A stretch of 35,765 bases of DNA from Flavobacterium sp. (GCF_028689845.1 NZ_JAQVCH010000027.1:1-35765); one strand, 5' to 3'. Positions 10,143 through 21,490 are shown, numbered from the stretch's first letter. Notes: generated by a model not told the origin, from the sequence alone. Program-made: numbers and translations.

Positions 10143-10173
10143 CAAAAATAAGCTTCCTACTGATTTATTACAA
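10143..10173 (-). promoter_or_regulatory. Promoter of the uvrD-like helicase
   Basis: On the minus strand TTG (10173-10171), a 20-bp spacer and TATTTTTG (10150-10143) match the Bacteroidetes sigma-A pattern TTG-N(about 20)-TAnnTTTG. Transcription would begin near 10138, favouring translation from the ATG at 10126. Confidence 0.6.
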
Positions 10174-10184
10174 TTAAAATTGTA
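10169..10184. promoter_or_regulatory. Inverted repeat TACAATT-AA-AATTGTA between divergent promoters
   Basis: A 7-bp perfect inverted repeat with a 2-bp spacer contains the -33 TTG of the helicase promoter on one strand and a TTG on the other. The plus-strand TTG (10180-10182) stands 23 bp before a second -7 match TATTTTTG at 10206-10213, which could serve the membrane protein gene starting at 10240. A shared operator is possible; the repeat could also be just back-to-back promoter sequence. Confidence 0.35.
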
Positions 10185-10239
10185 ACGAATTATCAACTAA
10201 TATGCTATTTTTGCTATTTGACTAAAATTTGTATAAAAG

Positions 10240-10764
10240 ATGGATGCTACTAAAGTGATTGAACTGCTTGCTTATACCTTACCGGCCTTGATTACGGGAA
10301 TAATTGCCTATTATTTTTTTAATGCTCATTTAAAAAATGAAGAAGGAAGACGCCGATATTTATTGCAAAAAGAATTACAAATGGAATCTCTTCCCTTGCG
10401 TTTACAGGCATACGAACGGATGGTTTTATTTTTAGAACGTATTAATCCTGCTAAATTGTTAATTAGAGTCACTCCGTTTTCAGATGATAAAAATGCATAT
10501 GAAACTTTTTTAATTCAACAAATTGAGCAAGAATTCGAACACAATTTAACGCAACAAATTTATTTAACCGAAGATTGTTGGACGGTGATTACGACTGCAA
10601 AAAACTCAATTATTCAAAACATTCGAAAAAGTAACATGAGCGAAAAAGTAGATTCTTCACACAAGTTAAGAGAAGTTATTCTGAGTGATTTACTCGATAA
10701 ACAATCGCCAAGTTATGCGGCAGTAAGCTATTTAAAAACCGAAGTAATTGTGCTGATGAGTTAG
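10240..10764 (+). CDS. Conserved Flavobacteriia membrane-anchored protein, unknown function
   Basis: This is a 174-aa protein with one N-terminal membrane segment (about residues 8-28, LLAYTLPALITGIIAYYFF) followed by a charged helical region (NEEGRRRYLLQKELQMESLPLR) and a soluble helical domain. It is not a cleaved signal peptide type, so the protein is probably anchored with its C-terminal domain in the cytoplasm. The family is familiar from Flavobacteriia genomes as uncharacterised; no enzyme motif is visible. It is divergent from the helicase gene, with a candidate promoter TTG/TATTTTTG at 10180-10213. Downstream lies a long tandem repeat array. Confidence 0.7.
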   Translation: MDATKVIELLAYTLPALITGIIAYYFFNAHLKNEEGRRRYLLQKELQMESLPLRLQAYERMVLFLERINPAKLLIRVTPFSDDKNAYETFLIQQIEQEFEHNLTQQIYLTEDCWTVITTAKNSIIQNIRKSNMSEKVDSSHKLREVILSDLLDKQSPSYAAVSYLKTEVIVLMS

Positions 10765-10771
10765 TTTTGAA

Positions 10772-11602
10772 TTGGATAAACTATAGATTAGATTTTTTAT
10801 TTCTATTTTATTGATTTTTAACCATATAAGTCATATAAGCTAAGTAGGGAGTGGAATTTATTGCAAGTTGGATAAACTATAGATTTGATTTTTTATTGAT
10901 CTTTTATTGATTTTTAACCCTATAAGTCATATAAGCTAAGTAGGGAGTGGAATTTATTGCAAGTTGGATAAACTATAGATTTGATTTTTTATTGATCTTT
11001 TATTGATTTTTAACCATATAAGTCAAATAAGCTAAGTAGGGAATGGAATTTATTGCAAGTTGGATAAACTATAGATTTGATTTTTTATTTCTATTATATT
11101 GATTTTTAACTACATAAGTCATGTAAGCTAACTTAGGGAATGGAATTTATTGCAAGTTGGATAAACTATAGATTTGATTTTTTAATTCTATTTTATTTAT
11201 TTTTAACCATATAAGTCAAATAAGCTAACTTAGGGAGTGTAATTTATTGCAAGTTGGATAAACTATAAATTTGATTTTTTTTCTATTTTATTGATTTTTA
11301 ACCATATAAGTCAAATAAGCTAACTTAGAAAGTGGAATTTATTGCAGGTTGGATAAACTATAAATTTGATTTTTTATTGATCTTTTATTGATTTTTAACC
11401 ATATAAGTCAAATAAGCTAACTTAGGGAGTGGAATTTATTGCAAGTAGGATAAACTATAGATTTGATTTTTTATTGATTTTTAACCATATAAGTCATGTA
11501 AGCTAAGCAGGGAATGGAATTTATTGCAAGTTGGACAAACTATAGATTTGATTTTTTATTTCTATTTTATTGATTTTTAACCATATAAGTCATGTAAGCT
11601 AA
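10772..11602. repeat. Nine-unit tandem repeat array, about 96-bp period
   Basis: Units begin with ttggataaactata at 10772, 10868, 10964, 11060, 11157, 11254, 11349, 11446 (taggata) and 11531 (ttggaca). Spacings are 96, 96, 96, 97, 97, 95, 97 and 85 bp, and the last unit is cut at about 71 bp. Each unit carries gattttttatt, tattgatttttaacc, ataagtca and ggaatttattgca. Units are about 90 percent alike by eye; the 85-bp unit lacks the ttctatttta/tcttttattga segment. No open frame spans the array. It fills nearly all of the 867-bp gap between two convergent genes. Confidence 0.95.
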
Positions 11603-11631
11603 AGGAAACTCATCTGTTTAGATTCAAGAAG

Positions 11632-13698
11632 CTATTCTAACAGCCTTTTCAATTGTTTTTGTTCTGCTTCATTCAAGCTTGGCATCATTTCTTCAAAATA
11701 TTTTTTGTGCCGCTCCGTTTTAACTAATTCTCGAATTTGATTACGGGCAAAAAGGGTGAATTGCCATTTGTGAAGCGTGGTGGCATTGACTAAATTCCTA
11801 AGGATATTTTCATCATTTGGATTTAAAAACAATAAATTCGTTAATGCATTTTGACGAATAGAACTTTCAAATTTAGGTGAACTATATTCAATCAACTCAT
11901 CATAAAAATTAACTTTTTGTTGCATTTCATACTCTTTGGTCATTAAAGCTAATGTCAACCAAAGAATGCGTAAATTCTTGTCGTTAAATCCTATCCAATC
12001 TTTAGAAAGATTCAAATAGTCTGTTTGTTTTTCTGGAAACAATCGCCATAACGTTCCTAACGCAATTTCTTTGGTAATATAAGAATCATCCAAAAGTAAG
12101 GTTTCATATGATGCTTGAAAATCGATTGGGATTTCAACCATAATCCGAGCAATGGCTTGACGTACTTTCAGGTTTTGAGTGGAAAGAGCAAGCTGCAAAA
12201 GTTCTTTTTTTTCTTCGTACGGAATTTCTGCTAATTGATAAATCACCTCTTCTTTAATAGGATAAAAAAGGAAACTTTGCATTATCTCGATAAGACTTCC
12301 CTTCTTCTCTAAAAAAGAATTATTTTGCATATCAACCAATTCCAAATAGGAGCTCATAGAGCTATTTTTTCGAAGAAGTTGCAAAGCATCATTGACTTCA
12401 AAACCTGCTTTTTCTAACCAAATTTGTTGAAATGTAGTTGTATCAAAAGTAGAAACCGCATTTACTTCTTTTAAAAAATCAGCCGTATTTACATTTTTAT
12501 AGCCATATTTTTTCAAGTAATTTTTAACTGCTTTTTGAAAATTTGTTGCTCCAATTTGTGCTCTTAAATAGTGTAGAGCCCAAGCTCCTTTTTGGTAAAA
12601 GGTCAGTGAACTTGCTTTTTCATTGAGCAACGGAACCGTATCGGTTGAAGATGCTTGTTGCAAACGTTCGGCCATTTCATATAATTTCCATTGAAAATGA
12701 TCCTCTCCAAAAAGTTCTTTTTCAGCCAATAAAGCATAATACGTGGCAAAACCTTCTTGCAGCCAATGGTGTTTTCCGGTTTGTGCTGTCACCAAATTTC
12801 CAAACCATTGGTGTGCCAATTCATGTGCGTTAACATTAACATAGGTTTTGTCGTTAAACCCGGTATCATCGACAACAAAATCTTGTGAAAAAATAGTAGC
12901 CGTTGTATTTTCCATTCCAGCATATAAAAAATCACGAACGGGAACCTGTCGGTAGATTTTCCAAGGGTAATTCACCCCAATTTCCTTTTCAAAAAAATCA
13001 AAAATTTGAGTAGAATAACGATAAGTCGATTCGAATTTTGCAGAATCATTTTCATCCAAATAAAATTCTAACGGTGTGCCTGATTTTGTTTTAGAAGATT
13101 GTTTACTAAACTTTCCAATGGCCAGCATGACTAAATAAGAAGACATTGGCTTTTGCATTTGGTATTGCCATTTTTTGGAATTATTCATAGGAATATCTTC
13201 CGTATGATGTAAAACGCCATTTGAAATCACCTCAAAATGATTGTCAAAAATAATATTCAAATTAAAAATAACTTTCTCGTTCACATCATCAAAACTAGGC
13301 AACCAATGACTAGTAAATTTTCCTTGTCCTTGTGTCCAAATTTGCAAATCCGTTTCCGAACCAATAAAATATAAAGTTTGTTTTGGTTTAGCTTTATAGC
13401 TAAAAGTAAGGCTGTTTTTTCCTTTTTTAAAACCTTCAACTAATTTTAGTGTTTTAGAATCACTTTTATATTTCACCAATTTACCATTGATTTTAACGGA
13501 TTCGAAATCCATTTTAATCGCATCAATTGAAATTGTATCAATGAGAGAAAGTACTTTAAATTCAAATTTCACTTCTCCAGAAATAGTTTTTTCAATTGCA
13601 TTTGGATAAACGGTTGCGTTCATCGATTCAAAATCAACTTTAGTTATTTGTTGGCCAAAAGAAGTAGAAAAGAAGAATATAAATAATAAATTTCGCAT
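11632..13698 (-). CDS. M1 family zinc aminopeptidase, secreted
   Basis: This is a metallo-aminopeptidase that removes N-terminal residues from peptides. The 688-aa protein has a short signal peptide (MRNLLFIFFFSTSFGQ), so it acts in the periplasm or outside. The exopeptidase motif AGMEN is at residues 260-264 (family consensus GAMEN), the zinc site HELAH at 292-296, and the third ligand Glu315 in WLQEGFATYY. After about residue 450 there is a helical C-terminal region of HEAT-like repeats (LRQAIARIMVEI-type pattern). No C-terminal T9SS sorting domain is visible. The gene is divergent from icd; a -7 match TACTTTTG lies upstream at 13719-13726. It ends 30 bp past the tandem repeat array. Confidence 0.92.
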   Translation of the reverse strand: MRNLLFIFFFSTSFGQQITKVDFESMNATVYPNAIEKTISGEVKFEFKVLSLIDTISIDAIKMDFESVKINGKLVKYKSDSKTLKLVEGFKKGKNSLTFSYKAKPKQTLYFIGSETDLQIWTQGQGKFTSHWLPSFDDVNEKVIFNLNIIFDNHFEVISNGVLHHTEDIPMNNSKKWQYQMQKPMSSYLVMLAIGKFSKQSSKTKSGTPLEFYLDENDSAKFESTYRYSTQIFDFFEKEIGVNYPWKIYRQVPVRDFLYAGMENTTATIFSQDFVVDDTGFNDKTYVNVNAHELAHQWFGNLVTAQTGKHHWLQEGFATYYALLAEKELFGEDHFQWKLYEMAERLQQASSTDTVPLLNEKASSLTFYQKGAWALHYLRAQIGATNFQKAVKNYLKKYGYKNVNTADFLKEVNAVSTFDTTTFQQIWLEKAGFEVNDALQLLRKNSSMSSYLELVDMQNNSFLEKKGSLIEIMQSFLFYPIKEEVIYQLAEIPYEEKKELLQLALSTQNLKVRQAIARIMVEIPIDFQASYETLLLDDSYITKEIALGTLWRLFPEKQTDYLNLSKDWIGFNDKNLRILWLTLALMTKEYEMQQKVNFYDELIEYSSPKFESSIRQNALTNLLFLNPNDENILRNLVNATTLHKWQFTLFARNQIRELVKTERHKKYFEEMMPSLNEAEQKQLKRLLE

Positions 13699-13718
13699 GA
13701 AAATAGGTTAATGATGAA

Positions 13719-13726
13719 CAAAAGTA
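13719..13726 (-). promoter_or_regulatory. -7 promoter match upstream of the M1 aminopeptidase
   Basis: The minus strand reads TACTTTTG (TAnnTTTG), 20 bp before the ATG at 13698. No convincing -33 TTG is present at the usual spacing. Confidence 0.35.
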
Positions 13727-13933
13727 ACGAAATTAAAAAAAATAGAAAATAATTATTCATTTGCTTCATCATAAACACTTTACTATTGAAATAATTTCAC
13801 TCAAAATAAAATGAAATTCTCAAAAAATTAGTTCATTTTTAGCAATTTACTAATTTTAGGGCTCTAGATTATCAAATTGACAAAACAAGCGTTTTCAAAA
13901 GCTCGATTTCATTATATTTTGAGGTATTTTTTG

Positions 13934-13941
13934 TAACTTTG
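13934..13941 (+). promoter_or_regulatory. icd promoter -7 element (TAACTTTG)
   Basis: TAACTTTG matches TAnnTTTG and lies 46 bp before the icd ATG, giving a leader of about 40 nt. The upstream AT-rich sequence lacks a clean TTG at 19-21 bp, so this rests on the -7 box alone. Confidence 0.45.
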
Positions 13942-13957
13942 CTTGCCTAAAAGGTAA

Positions 13958-16207
<2,250 letters not shown>

Positions 16208-16228
16208 TATTCAATTACTTTAAACTTA

Positions 16229-16253
16229 AAACGACTCGAAAGGGTCGTTTTTT
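16229..16253 (+). terminator. icd rho-independent terminator
   Basis: A 9-bp stem aaacgactc/gggtcgttt (one T-G pair) closed by a GAAA tetraloop is followed by a T run to 16253. It is 22 bp after the icd stop and separates icd from the TonB-receptor operon. Confidence 0.85.
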
Positions 16254-16308
16254 ATTAACCCTACTTTAACAACTGTTTTTTTATATATCTGAAGATTTTT
16301 CTTCACAT

Positions 16309-18705
16309 TTGTTTAAAATTTACTATATGATTTTTAGAAAAAAATACTTCATTATTGTTCTTTTACTTTTTATGACGAATTTGTGCTTCGCTCAAGAAAA
16401 GTATACGATTAGCGGAACCATTACTGACCAACGAAATAATGAAACTTTATATGGTGTGAATTTTATCATTACCGAATTAAAATCAGGAGCGACTACCAAC
16501 GAATATGGTTTTTTTTCGTTGTCATTACTCAAAGGAACCTATACCATTCAAGTGAGTTATCTTGGTTTTGAAACGATTACTGAAACAATTATTTTAGATA
16601 AAAATATTCGAAAAAATTTCGCTTTAAAAGAATCTAGTCAACAGTTAGAGGAAGTAGTTCTAACCGACCGAGTCATTAAAACCGAAATTAAAAAACCGGA
16701 AATGAGTGTCAATAAATTAAGCATTCAGGAAATTAAACAAATGCCCGTTTTGCTTGGTGAAGTTGATGTTTTAAAATCGCTACTCACACTTCCTGGCGTG
16801 ACCAATGCAGGAGAAGGCCAATCTGGATTTAATGTCCGTGGCGGAAGTGCAGACCAAAATCTTATTTTGTTAGACGAAGCAACTATTTTTAATTCATCCC
16901 ATCTTTTTGGCTTATTTTCTGTCTTTAATCCAGATGCAATAAAAGATTTAAAACTTTATAAAGGCGGAATTCCAGCACGATTTGGGGGTCGCTTATCTTC
17001 CGTTTTAGATATTTATCAAAAAGAAGGTAACAGTAATAATTTTCATTTGAACGGTGGAATTGGTTTAATTTCAAGTCGCCTTTTAGCGGAAGGACCTATT
17101 GTGAAAGACCGTGCTTCTTTTTTGGTCGCCGGTCGAGGCTCCTACGCACACCTATTTCTTCCGTTATTTAACAATGATAATTCAGCTTATTTTTATGATT
17201 TAAATACAAAAATTAGCTATAAAATAAATGAAAACAACAATGTCTTTGTTTCAGGATACTTTGGTCGTGACGTTTTTAGTTTAAACGAAAACTTTGTAAA
17301 TACGTATGGAAATTCTGTTTTGAATTTACGGTGGAATCATTTATTTACTGATAAATTGTTCTCGAATATGTCCTTCATTTATTCTGATTACTATTACGGC
17401 TTAACCCTTGATTTTGTTGGTTTTAATTGGGATAGCGGTATCAAAAATTACAATTTCAAATATGATTTCAAACATTATTTAACCAATAAATTTAAATTGA
17501 CTTATGGTTTAAATTCGATTTATTACACTTTTAATCCAGGTAAAATTGAACCTTCTGGTACTGACTCCAGTATAAATCCAGAACAATTAGCCAAAAAATA
17601 CGCGTTTGAATCGGCTTTATATATCGATGCTGAGCATGAATTATCCAACAAAGTGATTGTGAGTTATGGTTTGCGATATAGTATGTTTTATCGTTTAGGA
17701 AATGAAACAATTAATGTATATGAAAATAATCAAGCGGTGAATTTTAATCCGATATTTCAAATTTATGAATCGGCCACTCCAACCGAAACGATAGATTATA
17801 AAAAAAACAAAACCATAGCCAGTTTTGATCATTTTGAACCGCGTTTAGGAATTTCGTATGCGTTTACCGAAGATCAATCAATAAAGGCCAGTTATAATCG
17901 GATGACACAATATTTGCATTTGATTTCGAATACGCAATCGCCTACTCCGCTTGATGTTTGGGCACCTAGTGATCGTTTTTTACGTCCTCAAATTCTAGAT
18001 CAATTTGCCGTTGGATATTTTAGAAATTTTAACAATGATGACTATTCTTTAGAAGTTGAAACTTATTATAAAGACATTAAACACCGGGTAGATTATATTG
18101 ACGGAGCCCAATTAATTGCGAACGAAGCCATTGAACAAGTCGTGCTTAACGGAGTTGGGCGTGCCTATGGTTTAGAAGTTTTATTCAGAAAAAACAAAGG
18201 ACAATTTAGTGGCTGGATAGCCTATACTTTATCACGAAGTGAACAAAAAGTAGAAGGCCGAACACCGCTTGAAACTGGAATTAACAACGGCGATTGGTAC
18301 CGTACAGGTTATGATAAACTCCATGATTTATCTGTAGTAGGAAATTATAAATTAAATGAAAAGTGGCGATTTGGAGCAAATTTTTCGTTGCAATCGGGGC
18401 AGCCGGTGACTTTTCCGAATGGACAATATGAATACAATGGCATTACTGTACCAAGTTATAGTAATCGCAATGAAAATAATCTTCCTACCTACCATCGTTT
18501 AGATGTATCTGCAACGTTGACTCCAAAATCTAATCTAGGCAAAAAGTGGCAAGGCGAATGGGTTTTCGGATTTTATAATATTTACAACCGTATGAATGCC
18601 GCTTCCATTACGTTTAGTCAAAATGACGAGACAGCTGTTAATGAAGCCATTCGTCTTTCTATTTTTGGTGCTATTCCAAGTGTTACTTACAACTTTAAAT
18701 TCTAA
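16309..18705 (+). CDS. TonB-dependent outer-membrane receptor with carboxypeptidase-regulatory-like N-terminal domain
   Basis: This outer-membrane beta-barrel imports an unidentified ligand with TonB energy. The protein has 798 aa from this start, but the ATG at 16327 (MIFRKKYF) gives a more normal signal peptide (LLLFMTNLCFAQ, cleavage near residue 29). The order is CarboxypepD_reg-like domain (YTISGTITDQRNNETLYGVNF to YLGFETITETI, about 32-100), plug domain (about 120-230; SGFNVRGGSADQNLILLDEA, GGIPARFGGRLSSVLDI), then a beta-barrel ending in the aromatic PSVTYNFKF. It is followed after 3 bp by a DUF4249 lipoprotein, the usual partner in this family of pairs. The ligand cannot be read from sequence. 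Confidence 0.93.
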   Translation: MFKIYYMIFRKKYFIIVLLLFMTNLCFAQEKYTISGTITDQRNNETLYGVNFIITELKSGATTNEYGFFSLSLLKGTYTIQVSYLGFETITETIILDKNIRKNFALKESSQQLEEVVLTDRVIKTEIKKPEMSVNKLSIQEIKQMPVLLGEVDVLKSLLTLPGVTNAGEGQSGFNVRGGSADQNLILLDEATIFNSSHLFGLFSVFNPDAIKDLKLYKGGIPARFGGRLSSVLDIYQKEGNSNNFHLNGGIGLISSRLLAEGPIVKDRASFLVAGRGSYAHLFLPLFNNDNSAYFYDLNTKISYKINENNNVFVSGYFGRDVFSLNENFVNTYGNSVLNLRWNHLFTDKLFSNMSFIYSDYYYGLTLDFVGFNWDSGIKNYNFKYDFKHYLTNKFKLTYGLNSIYYTFNPGKIEPSGTDSSINPEQLAKKYAFESALYIDAEHELSNKVIVSYGLRYSMFYRLGNETINVYENNQAVNFNPIFQIYESATPTETIDYKKNKTIASFDHFEPRLGISYAFTEDQSIKASYNRMTQYLHLISNTQSPTPLDVWAPSDRFLRPQILDQFAVGYFRNFNNDDYSLEVETYYKDIKHRVDYIDGAQLIANEAIEQVVLNGVGRAYGLEVLFRKNKGQFSGWIAYTLSRSEQKVEGRTPLETGINNGDWYRTGYDKLHDLSVVGNYKLNEKWRFGANFSLQSGQPVTFPNGQYEYNGITVPSYSNRNENNLPTYHRLDVSATLTPKSNLGKKWQGEWVFGFYNIYNRMNAASITFSQNDETAVNEAIRLSIFGAIPSVTYNFKF

Positions 18706-18708
18706 ATT

Positions 18709-19524
18709 ATGAACTATACACAATCCATATCCATTATTTTAATGCTCTTTTTCATAATAAGTTGTGAAGAAGTGATTGAGGTAGACCTCGATACCGCTCC
18801 ACCTAGATTAGTAGTAGAAGCTTCAATTAATTGGGATAAAGATACTGACGGAAATCAACAGTATATTAAATTGACAACCACTACAGATTATTTTTCAAAT
18901 ACGATTCCAACTGTTTCGGGAGCAACTGTTTTTGTTACCAACAGTTCTACTATTATTTTCGATTTTGTAGAAGGCAACAATCCCGGAATTTATGAATGTT
19001 CTAATTTTCTGCCCGTAATTAACGAAAGTTATACCCTTACAATTGTCTATAAGGGCGAGACTTTTGTGGCCACTGATAAACTCTTAGCTACGCCTCCCAT
19101 CAAACGGATAGAACAAAAATATGATGGTGGAATTTTAGGAGATAACATCGAAGTAAAATTTATTTATGATGATATTGCAAATGAATCCAATTATTATTTA
19201 CAGCAAATTGACGATCCTTACAAAGCAATTCCAGAATTTGGTATTTTAGAAGACCGCTTTTTTGAAAACAATGAACTTTTTGGTTTGTATTTTAGTGAAG
19301 ATTTAAAAATAGGTGACCAATTGACCTTTACCTTGAATGGTATTACACAAAATTATTATAATTACATGAATATTTTATTGGGGCAATCTGGCGGTGGTGG
19401 TCCATTTAACACGCCTACCTCAACAATTAGAGGAAACGTAGTGAATCAAACCAATTTTGATAACTTTGCGTTGGGCTATTTCCGCTTAAGCGAACGAGCT
19501 CGCGTAACCTATATCATTGAATAA
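18709..19524 (+). CDS. DUF4249 domain lipoprotein, receptor partner
   Basis: This is a 271-aa outer-membrane-associated lipoprotein. The signal peptide ends in a lipobox FFIISC with Cys19 followed by EEVIEVDLD, the standard DUF4249 opening (C.......VDLD...P.LVVE). The body is beta-rich. DUF4249 proteins sit directly after TonB receptors in many Bacteroidetes and are thought to play a SusD-like capture role; that part is inference. It starts 3 bp after the receptor stop and ends 9 bp before thiN, so all three genes are likely cotranscribed. Confidence 0.88.
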   Translation: MNYTQSISIILMLFFIISCEEVIEVDLDTAPPRLVVEASINWDKDTDGNQQYIKLTTTTDYFSNTIPTVSGATVFVTNSSTIIFDFVEGNNPGIYECSNFLPVINESYTLTIVYKGETFVATDKLLATPPIKRIEQKYDGGILGDNIEVKFIYDDIANESNYYLQQIDDPYKAIPEFGILEDRFFENNELFGLYFSEDLKIGDQLTFTLNGITQNYYNYMNILLGQSGGGGPFNTPTSTIRGNVVNQTNFDNFALGYFRLSERARVTYIIE

Positions 19525-19533
19525 AAAGCGAAT

Positions 19534-20196
19534 ATGTCATCACACCATATTGTAAAAGACGACCAAGAACCTGCCTTAATTATAGCAAACGGAGCGGCTT
19601 GTAACGCGGAATTGATGGGACAATTATTGGAATGGTCGCCATGGATTGTAGTATTAGACGCTGCTATAGAACGTGTTTTAGATTTAAACATCAAAGTAGA
19701 CGTTTTATTAGGCGATTTTGATAGAAATTTAGATTTAGAAAAAATCAAAGAAAGACAATATCCGATAGAAATTATTCATACGCCAGACCAACATAAAACA
19801 GATTTAGAAAAAGCGTTTGATTTTTTAATTGAGCGAAAATTTCCAGCCGTAAATGTGATTTGGGCCACAGGCAAAAGAGCTGACCATACGTTGACAAATA
19901 TTACTTTATTAGCAAAATTTCGAAATCAACTGAAAATTGTTCTCTTTGATGACCATTCTAAAATATTTCTTTTACCAAAAAATTATCAAAAATGGTATCC
20001 TCAACACACAACACTTTCCTTGATTCCAATTGGAATTGTAAAAGGTATTCATTCCGATAATTTAGTTTATCCTTTGCAAAATGACACCTTACAATTAGGC
20101 TATCGCAGCGGAAGTAGCAATCAAGTGGCTAAAGATGGCTTGGTGAGCATAACACATGAAGAGGGCGATTTATTATTGATGGAATGTTGGGATTAA
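19534..20196 (+). CDS. thiN: Thiamine pyrophosphokinase
   Basis: The enzyme transfers pyrophosphate from ATP to thiamine, giving thiamine diphosphate, the cofactor of 2-oxoglutarate and pyruvate dehydrogenases. The 220-aa cytosolic protein has the family motifs LLGDFDR (residues 58-64), the acidic TPDQHKTDLEKA (83-94), WATGKRADHTLTNI (110-123) and a C-terminal GYRSGSSNQVAKDGLVSI for thiamine binding. It is the last gene of the receptor-DUF4249-thiN run, 9 bp after the previous stop. The pairing with a TonB receptor invites the guess that the receptor imports thiamine or a relative, but no TPP riboswitch is visible upstream and this stays a guess. The stop codon overlaps the convergent LVIVD gene by 4 bp. 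Confidence 0.92.
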   Translation: MSSHHIVKDDQEPALIIANGAACNAELMGQLLEWSPWIVVLDAAIERVLDLNIKVDVLLGDFDRNLDLEKIKERQYPIEIIHTPDQHKTDLEKAFDFLIERKFPAVNVIWATGKRADHTLTNITLLAKFRNQLKIVLFDDHSKIFLLPKNYQKWYPQHTTLSLIPIGIVKGIHSDNLVYPLQNDTLQLGYRSGSSNQVAKDGLVSITHEEGDLLLMECWD

Positions 20197-20924
20197 AAAG
20201 CAATTTTACTTTTAAAACCCGTTTGAGTAATATCCAATGAATTCAACTCATACCGATACATTCCGTTATCACCAATTGCAAATAAATCATTTCCTTTAAT
20301 AATTACATCAAAACAGGATTGATCAATACTATGCACTAATTCGGGATTTTCTGGATTTGTAATTGAAAATATTTTAATTACGTCATCACACACAATCAAA
20401 TAATCACCATATAACCCTAAACCTTTTGGGTATACTAAATTCCGGGTGTGAATTAAATTCGGGCTGCTCGCATCCGAAGTATCATAAACATGTAGTACAT
20501 TCAAATTATTCCCACAAAAAGTAGTGGAATGTAAGGTTACAAATGCATGTGTTGCATTGGCTACCACGGGATCACAAGCAGTAAAATGTTGTGCTTCAGA
20601 GAGAAACGTTGGGTTTTCGGGACTTTCGATAGAATAAATAAACATTCCGTTTTGCGAACCAATGTATAATTTATTATCTAACGAAAATAACGTTTCGATG
20701 TTCATACCAATTGGTACATCATTCACTTTGACAGGTTGTTGCTCATTAACTAATGAAAAAACATGTAAGGTTTGATTATCAACTGTATATAAATAATTTC
20801 CTTTTAAAACAAAAATTGCCAAGGAACCACCTGTTCCATCACTTTTTGAAAAATCAGCATTGTCAGAAGAGCAGCCTACCAAAACCAATAAAACCAGTAC
20901 GGTATATGTAAAATATTTTTTCAT
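20193..20924 (-). CDS. LVIVD-repeat-type lipoprotein
   Basis: This is a 243-aa surface or periplasmic lipoprotein. The signal peptide ends in VLVGC with Cys18 and is followed by SSDNADFSKSDG. It contains about four beta-propeller-like repeats of the LVIVD kind, visible as YLYTVDNQTLHVFSL, LYIGSQNGMFIYSI, LNVLHVYDTSD and YLIVCDDVIKIFSI, each followed by NPENP- or ASSPN-like turns. Such repeats have no known enzymatic function. It starts 6 bp after the stop of a related lipoprotein and is convergent with thiN, sharing 4 bp. It probably belongs to a secreted or surface set with the M28 peptidase upstream. Confidence 0.8.
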   Translation of the reverse strand: MKKYFTYTVLVLLVLVGCSSDNADFSKSDGTGGSLAIFVLKGNYLYTVDNQTLHVFSLVNEQQPVKVNDVPIGMNIETLFSLDNKLYIGSQNGMFIYSIESPENPTFLSEAQHFTACDPVVANATHAFVTLHSTTFCGNNLNVLHVYDTSDASSPNLIHTRNLVYPKGLGLYGDYLIVCDDVIKIFSITNPENPELVHSIDQSCFDVIIKGNDLFAIGDNGMYRYELNSLDITQTGFKSKIAF

Positions 20925-20930
20925 CGTCTG

Positions 20931-21419
20931 TTAATTTGGAATCCAATTAATAATGATTTGATTTTCTGTTAAAGGGGTATAATCACCTCCTGGCGATTGT
21001 TTTTGAGGAAACATGTTTCTGTTTCGATATAGAAATTGGTAAGTATTGCTCGTTGGTTGATAGGCTAAAGTAACTAGATCAACCGCCTGATTGATATAAA
21101 AAACATTATTCCGAATGGATAAATCAGTTGCACCAGGAACTTTTAAAAACGAAATCGGGATAGGATTTTCTGGATTTGAATAATTAAAAATATGGAAGCC
21201 TTCATTCACTTCATTAATAAACGCATAATCATCTTTTACATAAATTTTGCCCGACTTAATCACGCTTCGAGCAGGTAACAATTGAATGGAATTTTCAAAG
21301 GCTTCGCGTTCCATAATTTCAGCGTTATAAGAAGGAGGATACACTTCATCATCGTGTTGAAAAATACAACTCTGCACTAAAAACACAAAAATGGGTAGTA
21401 GAAAAATTCCTTTTTTCAT
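20931..21419 (-). CDS. Short LVIVD-related lipoprotein
   Basis: This is a 162-aa lipoprotein with signal peptide and lipobox FLVQSC (Cys18). The body reads YNAEIMEREAFENSIQLL, SGKIYVKDDYAFINEVNEGF, then HIFNYSNPENPIPISFLKVPG and DLSIRNNVFYINQAVDLVTL, which is one LVIVD-like unit and part of a second, shorter than the 243-aa neighbour. Families of this size occur next to LVIVD proteins in Flavobacteriia, so the short length is not necessarily a truncation. The two genes are 6 bp apart and surely one transcript. The function is unknown. Confidence 0.7.
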   Translation of the reverse strand: MKKGIFLLPIFVFLVQSCIFQHDDEVYPPSYNAEIMEREAFENSIQLLPARSVIKSGKIYVKDDYAFINEVNEGFHIFNYSNPENPIPISFLKVPGATDLSIRNNVFYINQAVDLVTLAYQPTSNTYQFLYRNRNMFPQKQSPGGDYTPLTENQIIINWIPN

Positions 21420-21490
21420 AATCTAATCTCGGTTTAGGTATAACTTCTTTAGTTAGATGCACCTTTCGCCATTTGGTTGCTTTGCACTTT

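Noticed and set aside
10772..11602. CRISPR array
   Set aside because: The whole 96-bp unit is repeated; there are no unique spacers between short constant repeats and no cas genes nearby.
16254..16326. TPP or other riboswitch ahead of the receptor-thiN operon
   Set aside because: The short leader shows no TPP-type conserved core (CUGAGA / ACCUGA) and there is no room for the full fold.
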